Origin: Ignavibacteriota bacterium
Lineage (GTDB): Bacteria > Bacteroidota > Ignavibacteria > Kapaibacteriales > UBA2268
DNA length: 51,000 bases
Assembly: GCA_024636855.1 (NCBI GenBank)
Contig: JAGXGG010000104.1
Coordinates: 1 to 51,000, forward strand
Direction: 5' to 3'
Part shown: positions 27,007-36,603 of the stretch, piece by piece
Position numbering within the stretch: the stretch's first letter is position 1
How the letters are laid out: every line of letters begins with the position of its first letter
The notes under the pieces: generated by a model
Told to the model about the DNA's origin: nothing
Database searches by the model: none
The model's input: the letters and a program-made list of their open reading frames with translations, nothing else
Program-made: the position numbers and the translations under genes

Positions 27007-27962
27007 TAGAAACTAAAGCAATTGATGAAAATGTAAAAAACTTACTTCTTACAGTTAGGAATCAAGCTGAAAGATACAAATCTCTTTTCAATGAATTGGA
27101 AGGCTTGCGTGACGCTATTAATAGTGATATCAATGAATTGCGTGAAATATCTGATAAGTATGAAGATAAGTTTAATAATGAAATCATTGATTTAGAAATA
27201 AGATATGATAATAGTATTCAGTCTATAGAAGAAAAAATAAGTCAAGTAAAGCAACTCGAAATAGACTATGAGAAAATACAACAACACAAAAGTGAATTTG
27301 AAAAACTAATAGAAAAATTTGAAAAAGAGTCGAATGAATTCACACAAGCATTTGTAGATTTCAGATTTGAGGTAGAGAAAAAAATTGCCGATGAAGTGCG
27401 CACTATCAAATCTTATGTAGATAAAGAAATAGAGTTAGAGTCACGTACTCTGGAAAGTCGTATATATGATAGAATTCGCAAAGTAGATAGACACTTAGAG
27501 CAATACGATAAGCGAATATACGAAGCTAATAAATTGCAAGATGAGACTAACGCACGTATATTCAAACAAATGCGTTCACTAGAAGGTTTCATGGATAGTA
27601 TAAAATCCATAACTGAATCTATGTCCCGTACATTCAATAGCGATCTAAGAAACACTGAAAGCCACTTACTCGAAAAAATAGATATAATAGAAGAAAGGCA
27701 AGAAAAAATAAAGAAAATTGAATTCCTAGATGATATACTAGAATTAGATAAGGCAATCCGTTCATACAGAAGAGAATTCGAAGTCGAGAAAGAAAGAAAC
27801 CAAAAGATAATCCACGATTATGAGAAACAAATCTCTATAGTAAGAGGGGAGAACAAGTCACTCGAAGTGGAGATAAACTCTACAAAGAGCAAATCGAACA
27901 TTGCAATAGTAACAGCAGTTGTATCTCTATTATTGATGGTAGCATTAGTTGCATTGATTTAA
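27003..27962 (+). CDS. Tail-anchored coiled-coil protein
   Basis: 319 residues: about 290 residues of heptad-rich, highly charged sequence (long runs of E, K, I and L at a/d spacing, e.g. KSYVDKEIELESRTLESRIY) followed by a single C-terminal membrane helix (about 297-319, IAIVTAVVSLLLMVALVALI). There is no signal peptide, so it should be tail-anchored in the inner membrane with the coiled coil in the cytoplasm. Function unknown; a structural, division-related or scaffold role is conceivable. It is translationally coupled to the 88-residue protein. Confidence 0.78.
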   Translation: MIETKAIDENVKNLLLTVRNQAERYKSLFNELEGLRDAINSDINELREISDKYEDKFNNEIIDLEIRYDNSIQSIEEKISQVKQLEIDYEKIQQHKSEFEKLIEKFEKESNEFTQAFVDFRFEVEKKIADEVRTIKSYVDKEIELESRTLESRIYDRIRKVDRHLEQYDKRIYEANKLQDETNARIFKQMRSLEGFMDSIKSITESMSRTFNSDLRNTESHLLEKIDIIEERQEKIKKIEFLDDILELDKAIRSYRREFEVEKERNQKIIHDYEKQISIVRGENKSLEVEINSTKSKSNIAIVTAVVSLLLMVALVALI

Positions 27963-27966
27963 GCAT

Positions 27967-27996
27967 AAAAAAAGCCACCCTCTGGCAGCCTTTTTA
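27967..27996 (-). terminator. Terminator of the NDH-2 gene (repeat family copy 1)
   Basis: On the minus strand AAAGGCTGCC, AGAG, GGTGGCTTTT form a 10-bp stem with wobble pairs, followed by seven T. It lies 17 bases after the NDH-2 stop. The same stem-loop occurs behind the phosphohexomutase gene and glyA. In the plus direction the wobble pairs become mismatches, so it should act mainly on the minus strand. Confidence 0.8.
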
Positions 27997-28012
27997 CAGA
28001 ATCTAAACTATT

Positions 28013-29287
28013 CTAATTCACTTTTTCTTTTTCTTTCGTCTCATTGTGGAATATCAAGCTCGCACCTGGTTTGAATGTAATATAATACCAAAGCCATTCA
28101 GTCATCACTTTCAGCCTGTTACGGAAATCTATTAGGAACATAATGTGGATGACTCCCCACATAACCCAAGCTATAAATCCCTTAAATTTCAATTTTCTGA
28201 CTTGGGCTATTGCTTTTGCTCGCCCGATTGTAGCCATACTACCTTTATCTAAGTATTTGAATGGCTTCCTTGAGTTTAGTTTTTTTCTTTGTACTATCAA
28301 ATCTGAGACATATCTTGCTTGTTGCATTGCTGCTGGAGCTATTCCGGGTACTGTTTTACCATTAGCATCTATTAGGTACGAAGCGTCTCCTATTACAAAT
28401 ATATTGTCGTAACCAACAATACTCATGTCGGGATTAACTAAAGCCCTACCAGCTCGGTCTAGCTTTGTAACTAATGTTTCAAGTAGGGGAGAAGCTGTAT
28501 TCCCAGCAGCCCAAATAATATTTGAACTTTCAAATTTTCCATTATCTGTTATTACTAAGTCTTTTTCTACAGATTTTACCATTGTCTCTAATAGAACTTC
28601 TACTCCCATTTTCTCAAGAGTTGTTTTTGTATATTCGGAAAGTGATTTGTCATATTGAGTAAGTAAGCGATCAGCTCCATCGACCAATTTCACTGTTATG
28701 TCTTTTGCTTTGATTAAAGGGAAATCTTTTAGTATTGTCTTCCGAGCTATTTCTGCAATGGCTCCAGCTAACTCAACTCCAGTTGGGCCACCACCAACTA
28801 TAACGAAAGAGGTATTTCGTTTGTATTCTTCTTTATTCTTGTAGTTGCGTTCAGCTTTCTCAAATGATTTAAGGATTTTCTCACGCATAATAATTGCATC
28901 GTTCAAATCTTTCAAACCAGGTGCATATTTTTCCCATTCGTCATTTCCAAAATAGCTATGTCTATTACCTGGAGCTAGTATTAGATAGTCAAAATCCAAA
29001 AATCCATTAGTCAATTCTAAAGTAGAATTTTCTTTATCGATTGAAATTACTTCATCTAGAATTACTTGTACGTTCTTATATCCACGTAACTCAGTTCTTA
29101 TTGGTTGGGCTATATCACCTGGGGAAAGTGCGGCAGTGGCCACTTGATATAATAGTGGTTGAAATAAATGATGATTGTTCTTGTCTATAACGACTACATC
29201 AACGTCTGTGTTTTTTAAGGCCTTAGCGGCGGAGAGTCCCCCGAATCCTGCACCAACTATGACCACTCTCGGTTTTGATAATTGCAT
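28013..29287 (-). CDS. ndh: Type II NADH dehydrogenase (FAD-dependent)
   Basis: 424-residue single-subunit NADH:quinone oxidoreductase, non-proton-pumping. The FAD-binding Rossmann motif VVIVGAGFGGLSAAKAL is at the N terminus, and the NAD-binding motif VIVGGGPTGVELAGAIAEIA is near residue 165. VFVIGDASYL binds the flavin and PAAMQQARYV lies in the quinone-site region. The C-terminal 70 residues hold a hydrophobic segment (AWVMWGVIHIMFLID) for membrane attachment. The window thus shows both complex I subunits and an alternative NADH dehydrogenase. It is followed by a strong terminator and has its own 145-base upstream region. Confidence 0.93.
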   Translation of the reverse strand: MQLSKPRVVIVGAGFGGLSAAKALKNTDVDVVVIDKNNHHLFQPLLYQVATAALSPGDIAQPIRTELRGYKNVQVILDEVISIDKENSTLELTNGFLDFDYLILAPGNRHSYFGNDEWEKYAPGLKDLNDAIIMREKILKSFEKAERNYKNKEEYKRNTSFVIVGGGPTGVELAGAIAEIARKTILKDFPLIKAKDITVKLVDGADRLLTQYDKSLSEYTKTTLEKMGVEVLLETMVKSVEKDLVITDNGKFESSNIIWAAGNTASPLLETLVTKLDRAGRALVNPDMSIVGYDNIFVIGDASYLIDANGKTVPGIAPAAMQQARYVSDLIVQRKKLNSRKPFKYLDKGSMATIGRAKAIAQVRKLKFKGFIAWVMWGVIHIMFLIDFRNRLKVMTEWLWYYITFKPGASLIFHNETKEKEKVN

Positions 29288-29379
29288 TTTGGAATTACTC
29301 CATTGTTGTTAGCTTACAGACGAGTAATTCGAATATTTGTTTAGAAAAAAAATGTCATTTTTAGAATTTAATTGAATAT

Positions 29380-29423
29380 AAAAAAAGGCTACCCTCAGGC
29401 AGCCTTTCATACAAATTCTTTTC
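29380..29423 (-). terminator. Terminator of the phosphohexomutase gene (repeat family copy 2)
   Basis: On the minus strand AAAGGCTGCC, TGAG, GGTAGCCTTT is a 10-bp stem with a T-run. It and the 17 bases before it match the element behind glyA at about 41 of 43 positions. It ends the trxA-PCD-eno-phosphohexomutase unit. Confidence 0.88.
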
Positions 29424-29432
29424 AATAAGTAT

Positions 29433-30836
29433 CTATTTCAAATCCATTGCTTCGTGCAATAGCTCATTAACTACTGTCATAGATTCAGCTTCTGCGTAGA
29501 ATCTAAGCAATGGCTCCGTTCCAGATGCTCTGATTAATAGCCACGCGTGATTGAAGTAGAACTTAATACCATCTTTGGTGTCAACCCTTTCTACTTCGAA
29601 TCTACCTATTTTACTTGGTATCTTGTAAGCAGCATTAAGAATAGTGTCTTTTTCTTCTTGAGTCATTTTCTTATCTATTCTATGGTATCTGTGTGGACCG
29701 AATTGCTCATCCAAATCATCACATAATTCTTTCAGAGATTTGCCAGTTACAGCCATAGCTTCTAAAAGTAACAGACCGTTGAAAATACCGTCACGTTCTG
29801 GAATATGAAGAGATGTACCTAAGCCACCAGATTCCTCACCACCTACTAGAACGTTTTTATCTATCATCAATTCGGCAGTATATTTGAATCCTACAGGAGT
29901 CTCGTGTAGAGTGATTCCTTTGTCTTCGCAATACATATCAACCATAGAAGTAAGCGATACTGTTTTAACTACGTCGCCTCTTTTACCTTTATTCTCATAT
30001 AAATAGCGAAGTAATATCATAAATATCTTGTGTGAATCTACGAAGTTTCCTTCCTCATCCACAGCTCCCAATCTATCAGCATCACCGTCAGTTGCTAAAC
30101 CAAAATCGAATTCACCACTCTTAATTGTAGTTATCAAATCACCTATACAACTTTCTATCGGCTCTGGATGATCTATATTACCGAATCCTGGATTCCACTC
30201 GCTATGAAGCTCGAATACCTTGTCAATTAAACCTTCTAACATACCCATCCCAGCGCCATGCATTGGATCGAATATTACTTTGAAATCAGCTTTTCTAATT
30301 GCTTCCATATCCAAACGTTTTTTGATATGGCGGATATACGTATCCTTCGCATCGAAATATTTAATTAACCCTTTAGCTTCGTAGTGAGCAACAGAATCCA
30401 ATTTAAATTCAAAACCTTCAGTTATTCGCTGATGAAGTATTTCTTCTAATCGTGCTATTTGGGGGGGAGTGGCTGGACCACCAAAGCTACCCTTAACTTT
30501 GAACCCATTATAAATAGCTGGGTTATGAGAAGCAGTGATTACAAATCCTAACTCAGCTTTCTTTTGTCTAGTGTTAAATGAGACTTGGGGAGTAGATGAT
30601 ATATTGTCACTTAAGTTAACGACTATTCCTTGTGAAGCCATTACCTTAGCTGTTTCTTCGGCGAATTCTCTTGACATAAACCTTCCGTCATAACCTATAA
30701 CAGCACTTGGGTTAGTTTGTCCGCCAGAAAGTTCTTTCACATAGTCAGCACTTGCAAGTGCTACATATCTTAAGTTTGCGTAAGTAAAATCATCGGCTAT
30801 GATACCTCTCCAGCCGTCAGTTCCAAATTTAATCAT
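29433..30836 (-). CDS. Phosphoglucomutase/phosphomannomutase (alpha-D-phosphohexomutase)
   Basis: 467 residues, the four-domain alpha-D-phosphohexomutase fold. The catalytic phosphoserine loop TASHNP is at 101-106 (Ser103), the metal-binding loop DGDADRLGAVDEEG near 246, the sugar-binding loop GGEESGGLG near 325 and the phosphate loop RASGTEPLLRF near the C terminus. Substrate (glucose or mannose 1/6-phosphate) cannot be told from sequence; MurNAc/glucosamine mutase (GlmM) is less likely by motif. It follows enolase by six bases. These enzymes supply sugar nucleotides for surface glycans and glycogen. Confidence 0.93.
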   Translation of the reverse strand: MIKFGTDGWRGIIADDFTYANLRYVALASADYVKELSGGQTNPSAVIGYDGRFMSREFAEETAKVMASQGIVVNLSDNISSTPQVSFNTRQKKAELGFVITASHNPAIYNGFKVKGSFGGPATPPQIARLEEILHQRITEGFEFKLDSVAHYEAKGLIKYFDAKDTYIRHIKKRLDMEAIRKADFKVIFDPMHGAGMGMLEGLIDKVFELHSEWNPGFGNIDHPEPIESCIGDLITTIKSGEFDFGLATDGDADRLGAVDEEGNFVDSHKIFMILLRYLYENKGKRGDVVKTVSLTSMVDMYCEDKGITLHETPVGFKYTAELMIDKNVLVGGEESGGLGTSLHIPERDGIFNGLLLLEAMAVTGKSLKELCDDLDEQFGPHRYHRIDKKMTQEEKDTILNAAYKIPSKIGRFEVERVDTKDGIKFYFNHAWLLIRASGTEPLLRFYAEAESMTVVNELLHEAMDLK

Positions 30837-30842
30837 ATTATC

Positions 30843-32138
<1,296 letters not shown>

Positions 32139-32447
32139 CTATTCCTCATTTGCATTTAATTTTATAGCATCTATTTTTTTGGCTAGTTTGAAGTCTAATT
32201 CAGTTAGACCGCCTGCGTCGTGGGTACTGACGCTTATTCGTACTTTGTTCCACCCATATATTTCAATATTCGGATGGTGATCCATACTTTCTGATATAAT
32301 AGCAACCGAGTTCACGAATCCAATAGCTGATGCAAAATCGGCTGCTACTATTTCTCTTTTAATCTCTTTTCCGTCTTTTTTCCAGTTGACCAAATCTTCT
32401 AATTCGTCATCTACTCTCTCATCATCTAATATTTCTGGTCTTGACAT
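32139..32447 (-). CDS. phhB: Pterin-4a-carbinolamine dehydratase
   Basis: 102-residue PCD/DCoH family enzyme that regenerates quinonoid dihydropterin from 4a-hydroxytetrahydropterin. The hallmark is ESMDHHPNIEIYGWNKV with the catalytic His pair, then THDAGGLTELDFKLA with the third His and the final Asp. No aromatic amino acid hydroxylase is near, so the pterin substrate is open. It sits between trxA (6 bases) and eno (3 bases) in a tight operon. Confidence 0.93.
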   Translation of the reverse strand: MSRPEILDDERVDDELEDLVNWKKDGKEIKREIVAADFASAIGFVNSVAIISESMDHHPNIEIYGWNKVRISVSTHDAGGLTELDFKLAKKIDAIKLNANEE

Positions 32448-32453
32448 TGTATA

Positions 32454-32780
32454 TTATCCCATTAGGGCGTTTAATTTGCTTTGAATTTGTTCTTTAGGAA
32501 CTGCACCAACGATAGTTTCTACTTGTTCGCCACCTTTGAACATCAGGATAGTAGGGATAGAACGTATTCCGTATTGCATAGCAACTTGTTGATTATTATC
32601 TACGTCTACTTTAGCAATCATTGCTTTTCCGTCATATTCTGTAGCTAACTCATCTATGATAGGTGCTATCATTCTACAAGGACCACACCATGCTGCCCAA
32701 AAATCTACTACTACTGGTACATCTGAATTTTTTATTTCTTCTGTAAAATTTGCATCTGTTAAGTGAATTGGTTGAGACAT
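32454..32780 (-). CDS. trxA: Thioredoxin
   Basis: 108-residue thioredoxin: active site WCGPC at 31-35 preceded by VVVDFWAA, the buried Asp near residue 26, the cis-Pro loop GIRSIPTILMF, and the C-terminal VGAVPKEQI. No signal peptide, so cytoplasmic. It is the first gene of the trxA-PCD-eno-phosphohexomutase unit and has an 83-base upstream gap that holds a pair of direct repeats. Confidence 0.97.
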   Translation of the reverse strand: MSQPIHLTDANFTEEIKNSDVPVVVDFWAAWCGPCRMIAPIIDELATEYDGKAMIAKVDVDNNQQVAMQYGIRSIPTILMFKGGEQVETIVGAVPKEQIQSKLNALMG

Positions 32781-32791
32781 TCTGTTCTCCG

Positions 32792-32797
32792 ATTATA
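32792..32797 (-). promoter_or_regulatory. Possible -10 box of trxA
   Basis: On the minus strand a perfect TATAAT lies 11 bases before the trxA ATG with no good -35 in front. It is close to the start codon, so a promoter role would mean a very short leader. Confidence 0.25.
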
Positions 32798-32800
32798 TAT

Positions 32801-32832
32801 TTTGTTATTAAACTTAAAATCTTTGTTATTAA
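32801..32832. repeat. Two 11-bp direct repeats upstream of trxA
   Basis: TTTGTTATTAA occurs at 32801-32811 and again at 32822-32832, exactly 21 bases (two helical turns) apart, in the trxA upstream region. Phased repeats of this kind can be an activator site; no regulator is known here. Confidence 0.45.
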
Positions 32833-32863
32833 GACGATTTTCACAATCGAATTATTTTACTAT

Positions 32864-33391
32864 CTACTCTCTGACAATGTTCTCAAAACTATTTAAAAGT
32901 TTTGTGTAATTTGAGAATACAAAATTAGCTTTATTTTCTGAGAAATCACCTATTAGGATTGTTTTTATTCCTGCTCTTTCACCAGCCATTGCATCGGACT
33001 CACTATCACCCAAGAAAAACGAATTATCTTTATCAATTTTCCATTTGTCAATTGCTTCCAGAAGCATTCCTGGTTCTGGTTTTCTCGTCTTTGAACCACT
33101 GTTAGCAAGATCTGGACAATAGTATATATCATCAAAACTATAACCATATTTTTGAAACAGATTAAATTGCATGAGATTATGAACTTTAGAAAGCTCATCT
33201 TCAGTCATTATACCTTTTCCTATTCCTTGCTGATTTGTGATTATTATTTTCAGAAAACCTAATTCTTCAGTCTTCTGAAATAACTCTAGAAATTCAGGGA
33301 TAAACTCAAATTCATCGTAGCTTTTCACATAACCACCTATCTTTCTAGTATTGACTATCCCATCTCTATCAAAGAAAAAACACTTATTCAT
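32864..33391 (-). CDS. HAD-IIIA phosphatase, GmhB/histidinol-phosphatase-like
   Basis: About 175 residues from the ATG at 33391; an in-frame ATG three codons upstream is less likely and would increase the overlap with the preceding gene. The HAD nucleophile motif is FFDRDGIVN, with IIITNQQGIGKG (motif II), RKPEPGML (motif III Lys) and FLGDSESDAMAGERAG (motif IV). This fits D-glycero-D-manno-heptose 1,7-bisphosphate 7-phosphatase or a relative. The usual zinc loop of Cys and His residues before RKP is reduced to a single Cys (YYCPDLANSGSKTRKP), so the substrate may differ. It overlaps the glycosyltransferase gene by 8 bases. Confidence 0.82.
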   Translation of the reverse strand: MNKCFFFDRDGIVNTRKIGGYVKSYDEFEFIPEFLELFQKTEELGFLKIIITNQQGIGKGIMTEDELSKVHNLMQFNLFQKYGYSFDDIYYCPDLANSGSKTRKPEPGMLLEAIDKWKIDKDNSFFLGDSESDAMAGERAGIKTILIGDFSENKANFVFSNYTKLLNSFENIVRE

Positions 33392-34580
33392 ATAGACCAC
33401 AAACTTCCTTAATTACGGCATCACATTGGTCATAGATTATTTCCCATGAATGTGTTCTGATGATATATTCACGAGCATTTCTACTAATTTTCTCTGATAA
33501 TTCTTTGTCTTTTAGCAATTGAATTACTTTAGCTGCAAATTCTTCTGAGCTTTCAGCTATCATTATTTCCTCACCGTCTGTCGCATAAATCCCTTGATTC
33601 CCAGTAGTAGTAGTGACTATAGGACAACCAGCACTCATAGCCTCAAGTAGCTTATTCTGTATTCCTGTTCCTCCGTAATGTGGATGAACATATACAGCTG
33701 CTTTTTGCAAATATGACACTATTTCTGGAACGTTTGAATGTATTTCTACATCATCATCTTCCAAATTTGAAATAGCTTTCGAAGGATTTGCACCTGCTAA
33801 TACTAATTTAATTTTGGGAAATTCTTTTTTTACTAAAGGCATAATCTCATTTACTAACCTATTTATCATAAGTTCATTAGCCCAAACATCTAATTTCCCA
33901 GTAAAAAGTAAATTCTCACGTTCCTGCTTGGCATCTGGTACGAACTTTTCAACATCAACTCCATTAGACAATAAGCGATAGTTAGCATTTGGATTTAGTT
34001 TCCTCATTAGCTTTATATCATCTTCTGTGACGAAAGTAACAGCATCAAAATAGTTGACTATTTCGGGCTCATATGTACCAAGTTTTTTCCATTCCCAATA
34101 ACGGATTAGCTTTTGCTTTAGATTCTTAGTTCCTTTGTATGATCGCTTTTGATATTCAGTTCTGCAATCTTCAGCCATCAAAATACTAGGAATTTGTGCA
34201 TTTTTTATATATTCGGCAGTCCTCATAAAGAAGGAAAAAGCTATGTCGAAGTGCTTTTCATCTAGTAGTTTATCAACTTCTTCGTGATATTGTTTTTGTT
34301 CATAGTAAAGTATTTCAAGTGGCTTTTTGGACATCAGCTTAGGTAGTGAACTAATACCAGCATTGAAAGGTTTCAATGGAATCACGTGTAAGTCAACACC
34401 CAGTTTTTTAACTGAGTTTTTTAGACTTTCTGTAAATTTCTTCCCTTGAAAGAAAGTAACCAAAGTTACATTATGTTCCTTTGCGAGATGTTTTATAATA
34501 TAATAAGGTTTTACTCTATCTCCACCTATTAGTGGAAAAGGGTATCTCGGTAATAAAAAAAGTATATTCAGTTTCTTCAT
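33384..34580 (-). CDS. Glycosyltransferase family 4
   Basis: 398 residues with the GT-B fold of GT4 enzymes. The N-terminal domain opens ILFLLPRYPFPLIGGDRVKP; the C-terminal nucleotide-sugar domain shows LLFTGKLDVW, the HPHYGGTGIQNKLLEAMSAG acceptor/EX7E region and PIVTTTTGNQGI. Sugar and acceptor unknown; with the adjacent HAD phosphatase it may belong to cell-surface polysaccharide or LPS-like synthesis. It follows the helicase gene by 9 bases. Confidence 0.9.
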   Translation of the reverse strand: MKKLNILFLLPRYPFPLIGGDRVKPYYIIKHLAKEHNVTLVTFFQGKKFTESLKNSVKKLGVDLHVIPLKPFNAGISSLPKLMSKKPLEILYYEQKQYHEEVDKLLDEKHFDIAFSFFMRTAEYIKNAQIPSILMAEDCRTEYQKRSYKGTKNLKQKLIRYWEWKKLGTYEPEIVNYFDAVTFVTEDDIKLMRKLNPNANYRLLSNGVDVEKFVPDAKQERENLLFTGKLDVWANELMINRLVNEIMPLVKKEFPKIKLVLAGANPSKAISNLEDDDVEIHSNVPEIVSYLQKAAVYVHPHYGGTGIQNKLLEAMSAGCPIVTTTTGNQGIYATDGEEIMIAESSEEFAAKVIQLLKDKELSEKISRNAREYIIRTHSWEIIYDQCDAVIKEVCGLYE

Positions 34581-34589
34581 TGCAATCTC

Positions 34590-36584
34590 CTAATCGTCGA
34601 TTTCTTCGTCTTCTTCATCTTCTGTTAATATGAATTTCTCCAGAAATTCATCACTTATATCAGCTATAAATCTTGATGGTTCACTTAAAACCATCCCACT
34701 CTCCCTATCAAAAATACCAAAAGGATAAACAATATATAAATTATCTTTCGCTCGAGTAACTGCAACATAAAACAATCTTCTCTCTTCTTCAACAGAATCT
34801 ATTGTATGTGTAGATTTTGCAGATGGGAATTTTCCTTCTGTAGCCCAAATTAAAAATACTACTTTCCATTCTAATCCTTTGGCAGAGTGGATAGTGGAGA
34901 TAGTTAAGTATTCATCTTCCTTAGATTCGGGTTCCAATTCATCCAATGAATTAATTGGTGGATCTAATGCCATATCGTTTAAGAAAGTTGGCAAATCATT
35001 ATATTGATCAGTTATCTGCAAGAAAGTCTCAATATCACGCCAACGTTTATTGACATTATCATATTTCTCATCCATATACTCTTTGTAATAGAATGCTAAC
35101 TCTGATGCGGCGTAAGTAATATCAGTGGGGTCGAAATTCTTAGCTACTAATTTGAATAGATTTGTTATTCCTACGTTTTTGTTCAAAGTAGGAAGTACAT
35201 CTTTGTAATTACTTATATTTAGTCTATTATCTGATATATTGTCTATTATCTTTCTTGTGGTAGCTGGACCTACGCCATCTACTAGCATAAGTACTCTTTG
35301 CCATGCTACCACATCTTTGGGATTGAAAAGTAATCTCATATAGGAAATCAAATCTTTGATATGAGCTGTTTCTATGAATTTCATACCACCAAATTTTACA
35401 TAAGGTATATTAGATTTATTAAGGTCGATTTCCAAATCAAATGCGTGATAACTAGAGCGGAATAGCACTGCTATATTCTCTAGCTCTATACCCTGCTCTC
35501 GTAGCTCTAGTATCTGCTGTACTACGAATTCGGATTGTTGTCTTTCTCTATTAGCTGCTACTAGGTATGGTTTATCACCTATTCTATCCCTACTAAATAA
35601 TTTCTTCTCATATTTGAAAGCAGCTTTATTTATTACTTCATTTGACAAATCAAGTATCTGTTCTGTACTTCTATAGTTTTGTTCTATCTTATAAATCTCA
35701 CATTTCTCAAAGCTTTCTGGAAAGAAGAATATATTCTGATGATCAGCACCTCGGAATGAATAAATCGACTGTGCGTCATCGCCAACGGCCATTATATTAT
35801 TATCCACACCACCGAGTAGTAGTATTATTTCGTGTTGTATTCTATTAGTGTCTTGATATTCATCTACCATTATGTGTTTGTACATACTAGTGATTTGCTT
35901 TCTAGCATCGGGGTTTTCTTTTAATAATTCAAGAAGATATAGCAACAAATCATCATAATCCATTACATTAGCAACTTTCTTATACTTATGATAATCAATA
36001 AAAATAGTATTAATCTGATCTTCGTACTCTACATATTTGGGATAATATTCCTCTAATGTTGCTAATGTACTTTCTCTCTTGTTAGTTGAAAGAGATAATA
36101 TTTTTTGAAGTGTATTTTTCTTAGGGAATCGCTTTTTGATACTAGGGGGGAGGTGTCGCCCTCTAATCAAGTCAATAGTATCTGCCGCGTCTTGTTGATC
36201 GATTATACTAAATTCCTGTGAGAATCCTATTTGCTTATAGTATTGCTTTAGCATCTTCAAGGCAAATGAGTGGAAAGTCCCAGTCGTGATCTTACCAGCA
36301 CGAGTATCAAGTAGTGATGTAATCCTAGATAGCATTTCGGCAGAAGCTTTTCTTGTAAAAGTAAGTAGCAATATACTTCGTGGGTCTATACCATCTTCGA
36401 TTAACCTAGATACTCTATAGACAAGAGTTCTGGTCTTACCAGAGCCTGCACCAGCTAATACAAGAGCAGCACCTTTGTTATGCATCACAGCTTTGTATTG
36501 CTCTTCATTCAAACTAGTTTTGTAATCAACTGAGTACTCTCTAGTCGTTAGACTGGTCTTTTTCTTTAATCTAAGTTTTTTCAT
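34590..36584 (-). CDS. UvrD/PcrA-type superfamily 1 DNA helicase
   Basis: 664 residues with all main SF1A motifs: Walker A LVLAGAGSGKTRTL, motif II MVDEYQDTN, motif III GDDAQSIYSFRGAD, motif IV EQNYRS, motif V STIHSAKGLEWKVV and motif VI VAVTRA. It translocates 3' to 5' on single-stranded DNA and may act with the Uvr proteins or in recombination and replication restart. A basic N-terminal extension of about 25 residues and an acidic C-terminal tail (TEDEEDEEIDD) flank the core. It is shorter than typical PcrA (about 720-750). It lies 19 bases after the ion channel gene and is preceded by an in-frame TAA that would end a read-through of that gene. Confidence 0.93.
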   Translation of the reverse strand: MKKLRLKKKTSLTTREYSVDYKTSLNEEQYKAVMHNKGAALVLAGAGSGKTRTLVYRVSRLIEDGIDPRSILLLTFTRKASAEMLSRITSLLDTRAGKITTGTFHSFALKMLKQYYKQIGFSQEFSIIDQQDAADTIDLIRGRHLPPSIKKRFPKKNTLQKILSLSTNKRESTLATLEEYYPKYVEYEDQINTIFIDYHKYKKVANVMDYDDLLLYLLELLKENPDARKQITSMYKHIMVDEYQDTNRIQHEIILLLGGVDNNIMAVGDDAQSIYSFRGADHQNIFFFPESFEKCEIYKIEQNYRSTEQILDLSNEVINKAAFKYEKKLFSRDRIGDKPYLVAANRERQQSEFVVQQILELREQGIELENIAVLFRSSYHAFDLEIDLNKSNIPYVKFGGMKFIETAHIKDLISYMRLLFNPKDVVAWQRVLMLVDGVGPATTRKIIDNISDNRLNISNYKDVLPTLNKNVGITNLFKLVAKNFDPTDITYAASELAFYYKEYMDEKYDNVNKRWRDIETFLQITDQYNDLPTFLNDMALDPPINSLDELEPESKEDEYLTISTIHSAKGLEWKVVFLIWATEGKFPSAKSTHTIDSVEEERRLFYVAVTRAKDNLYIVYPFGIFDRESGMVLSEPSRFIADISDEFLEKFILTEDEEDEEIDD

Positions 36585-36603
36585 TCTGTTATAGTTTATA
36601 GCC

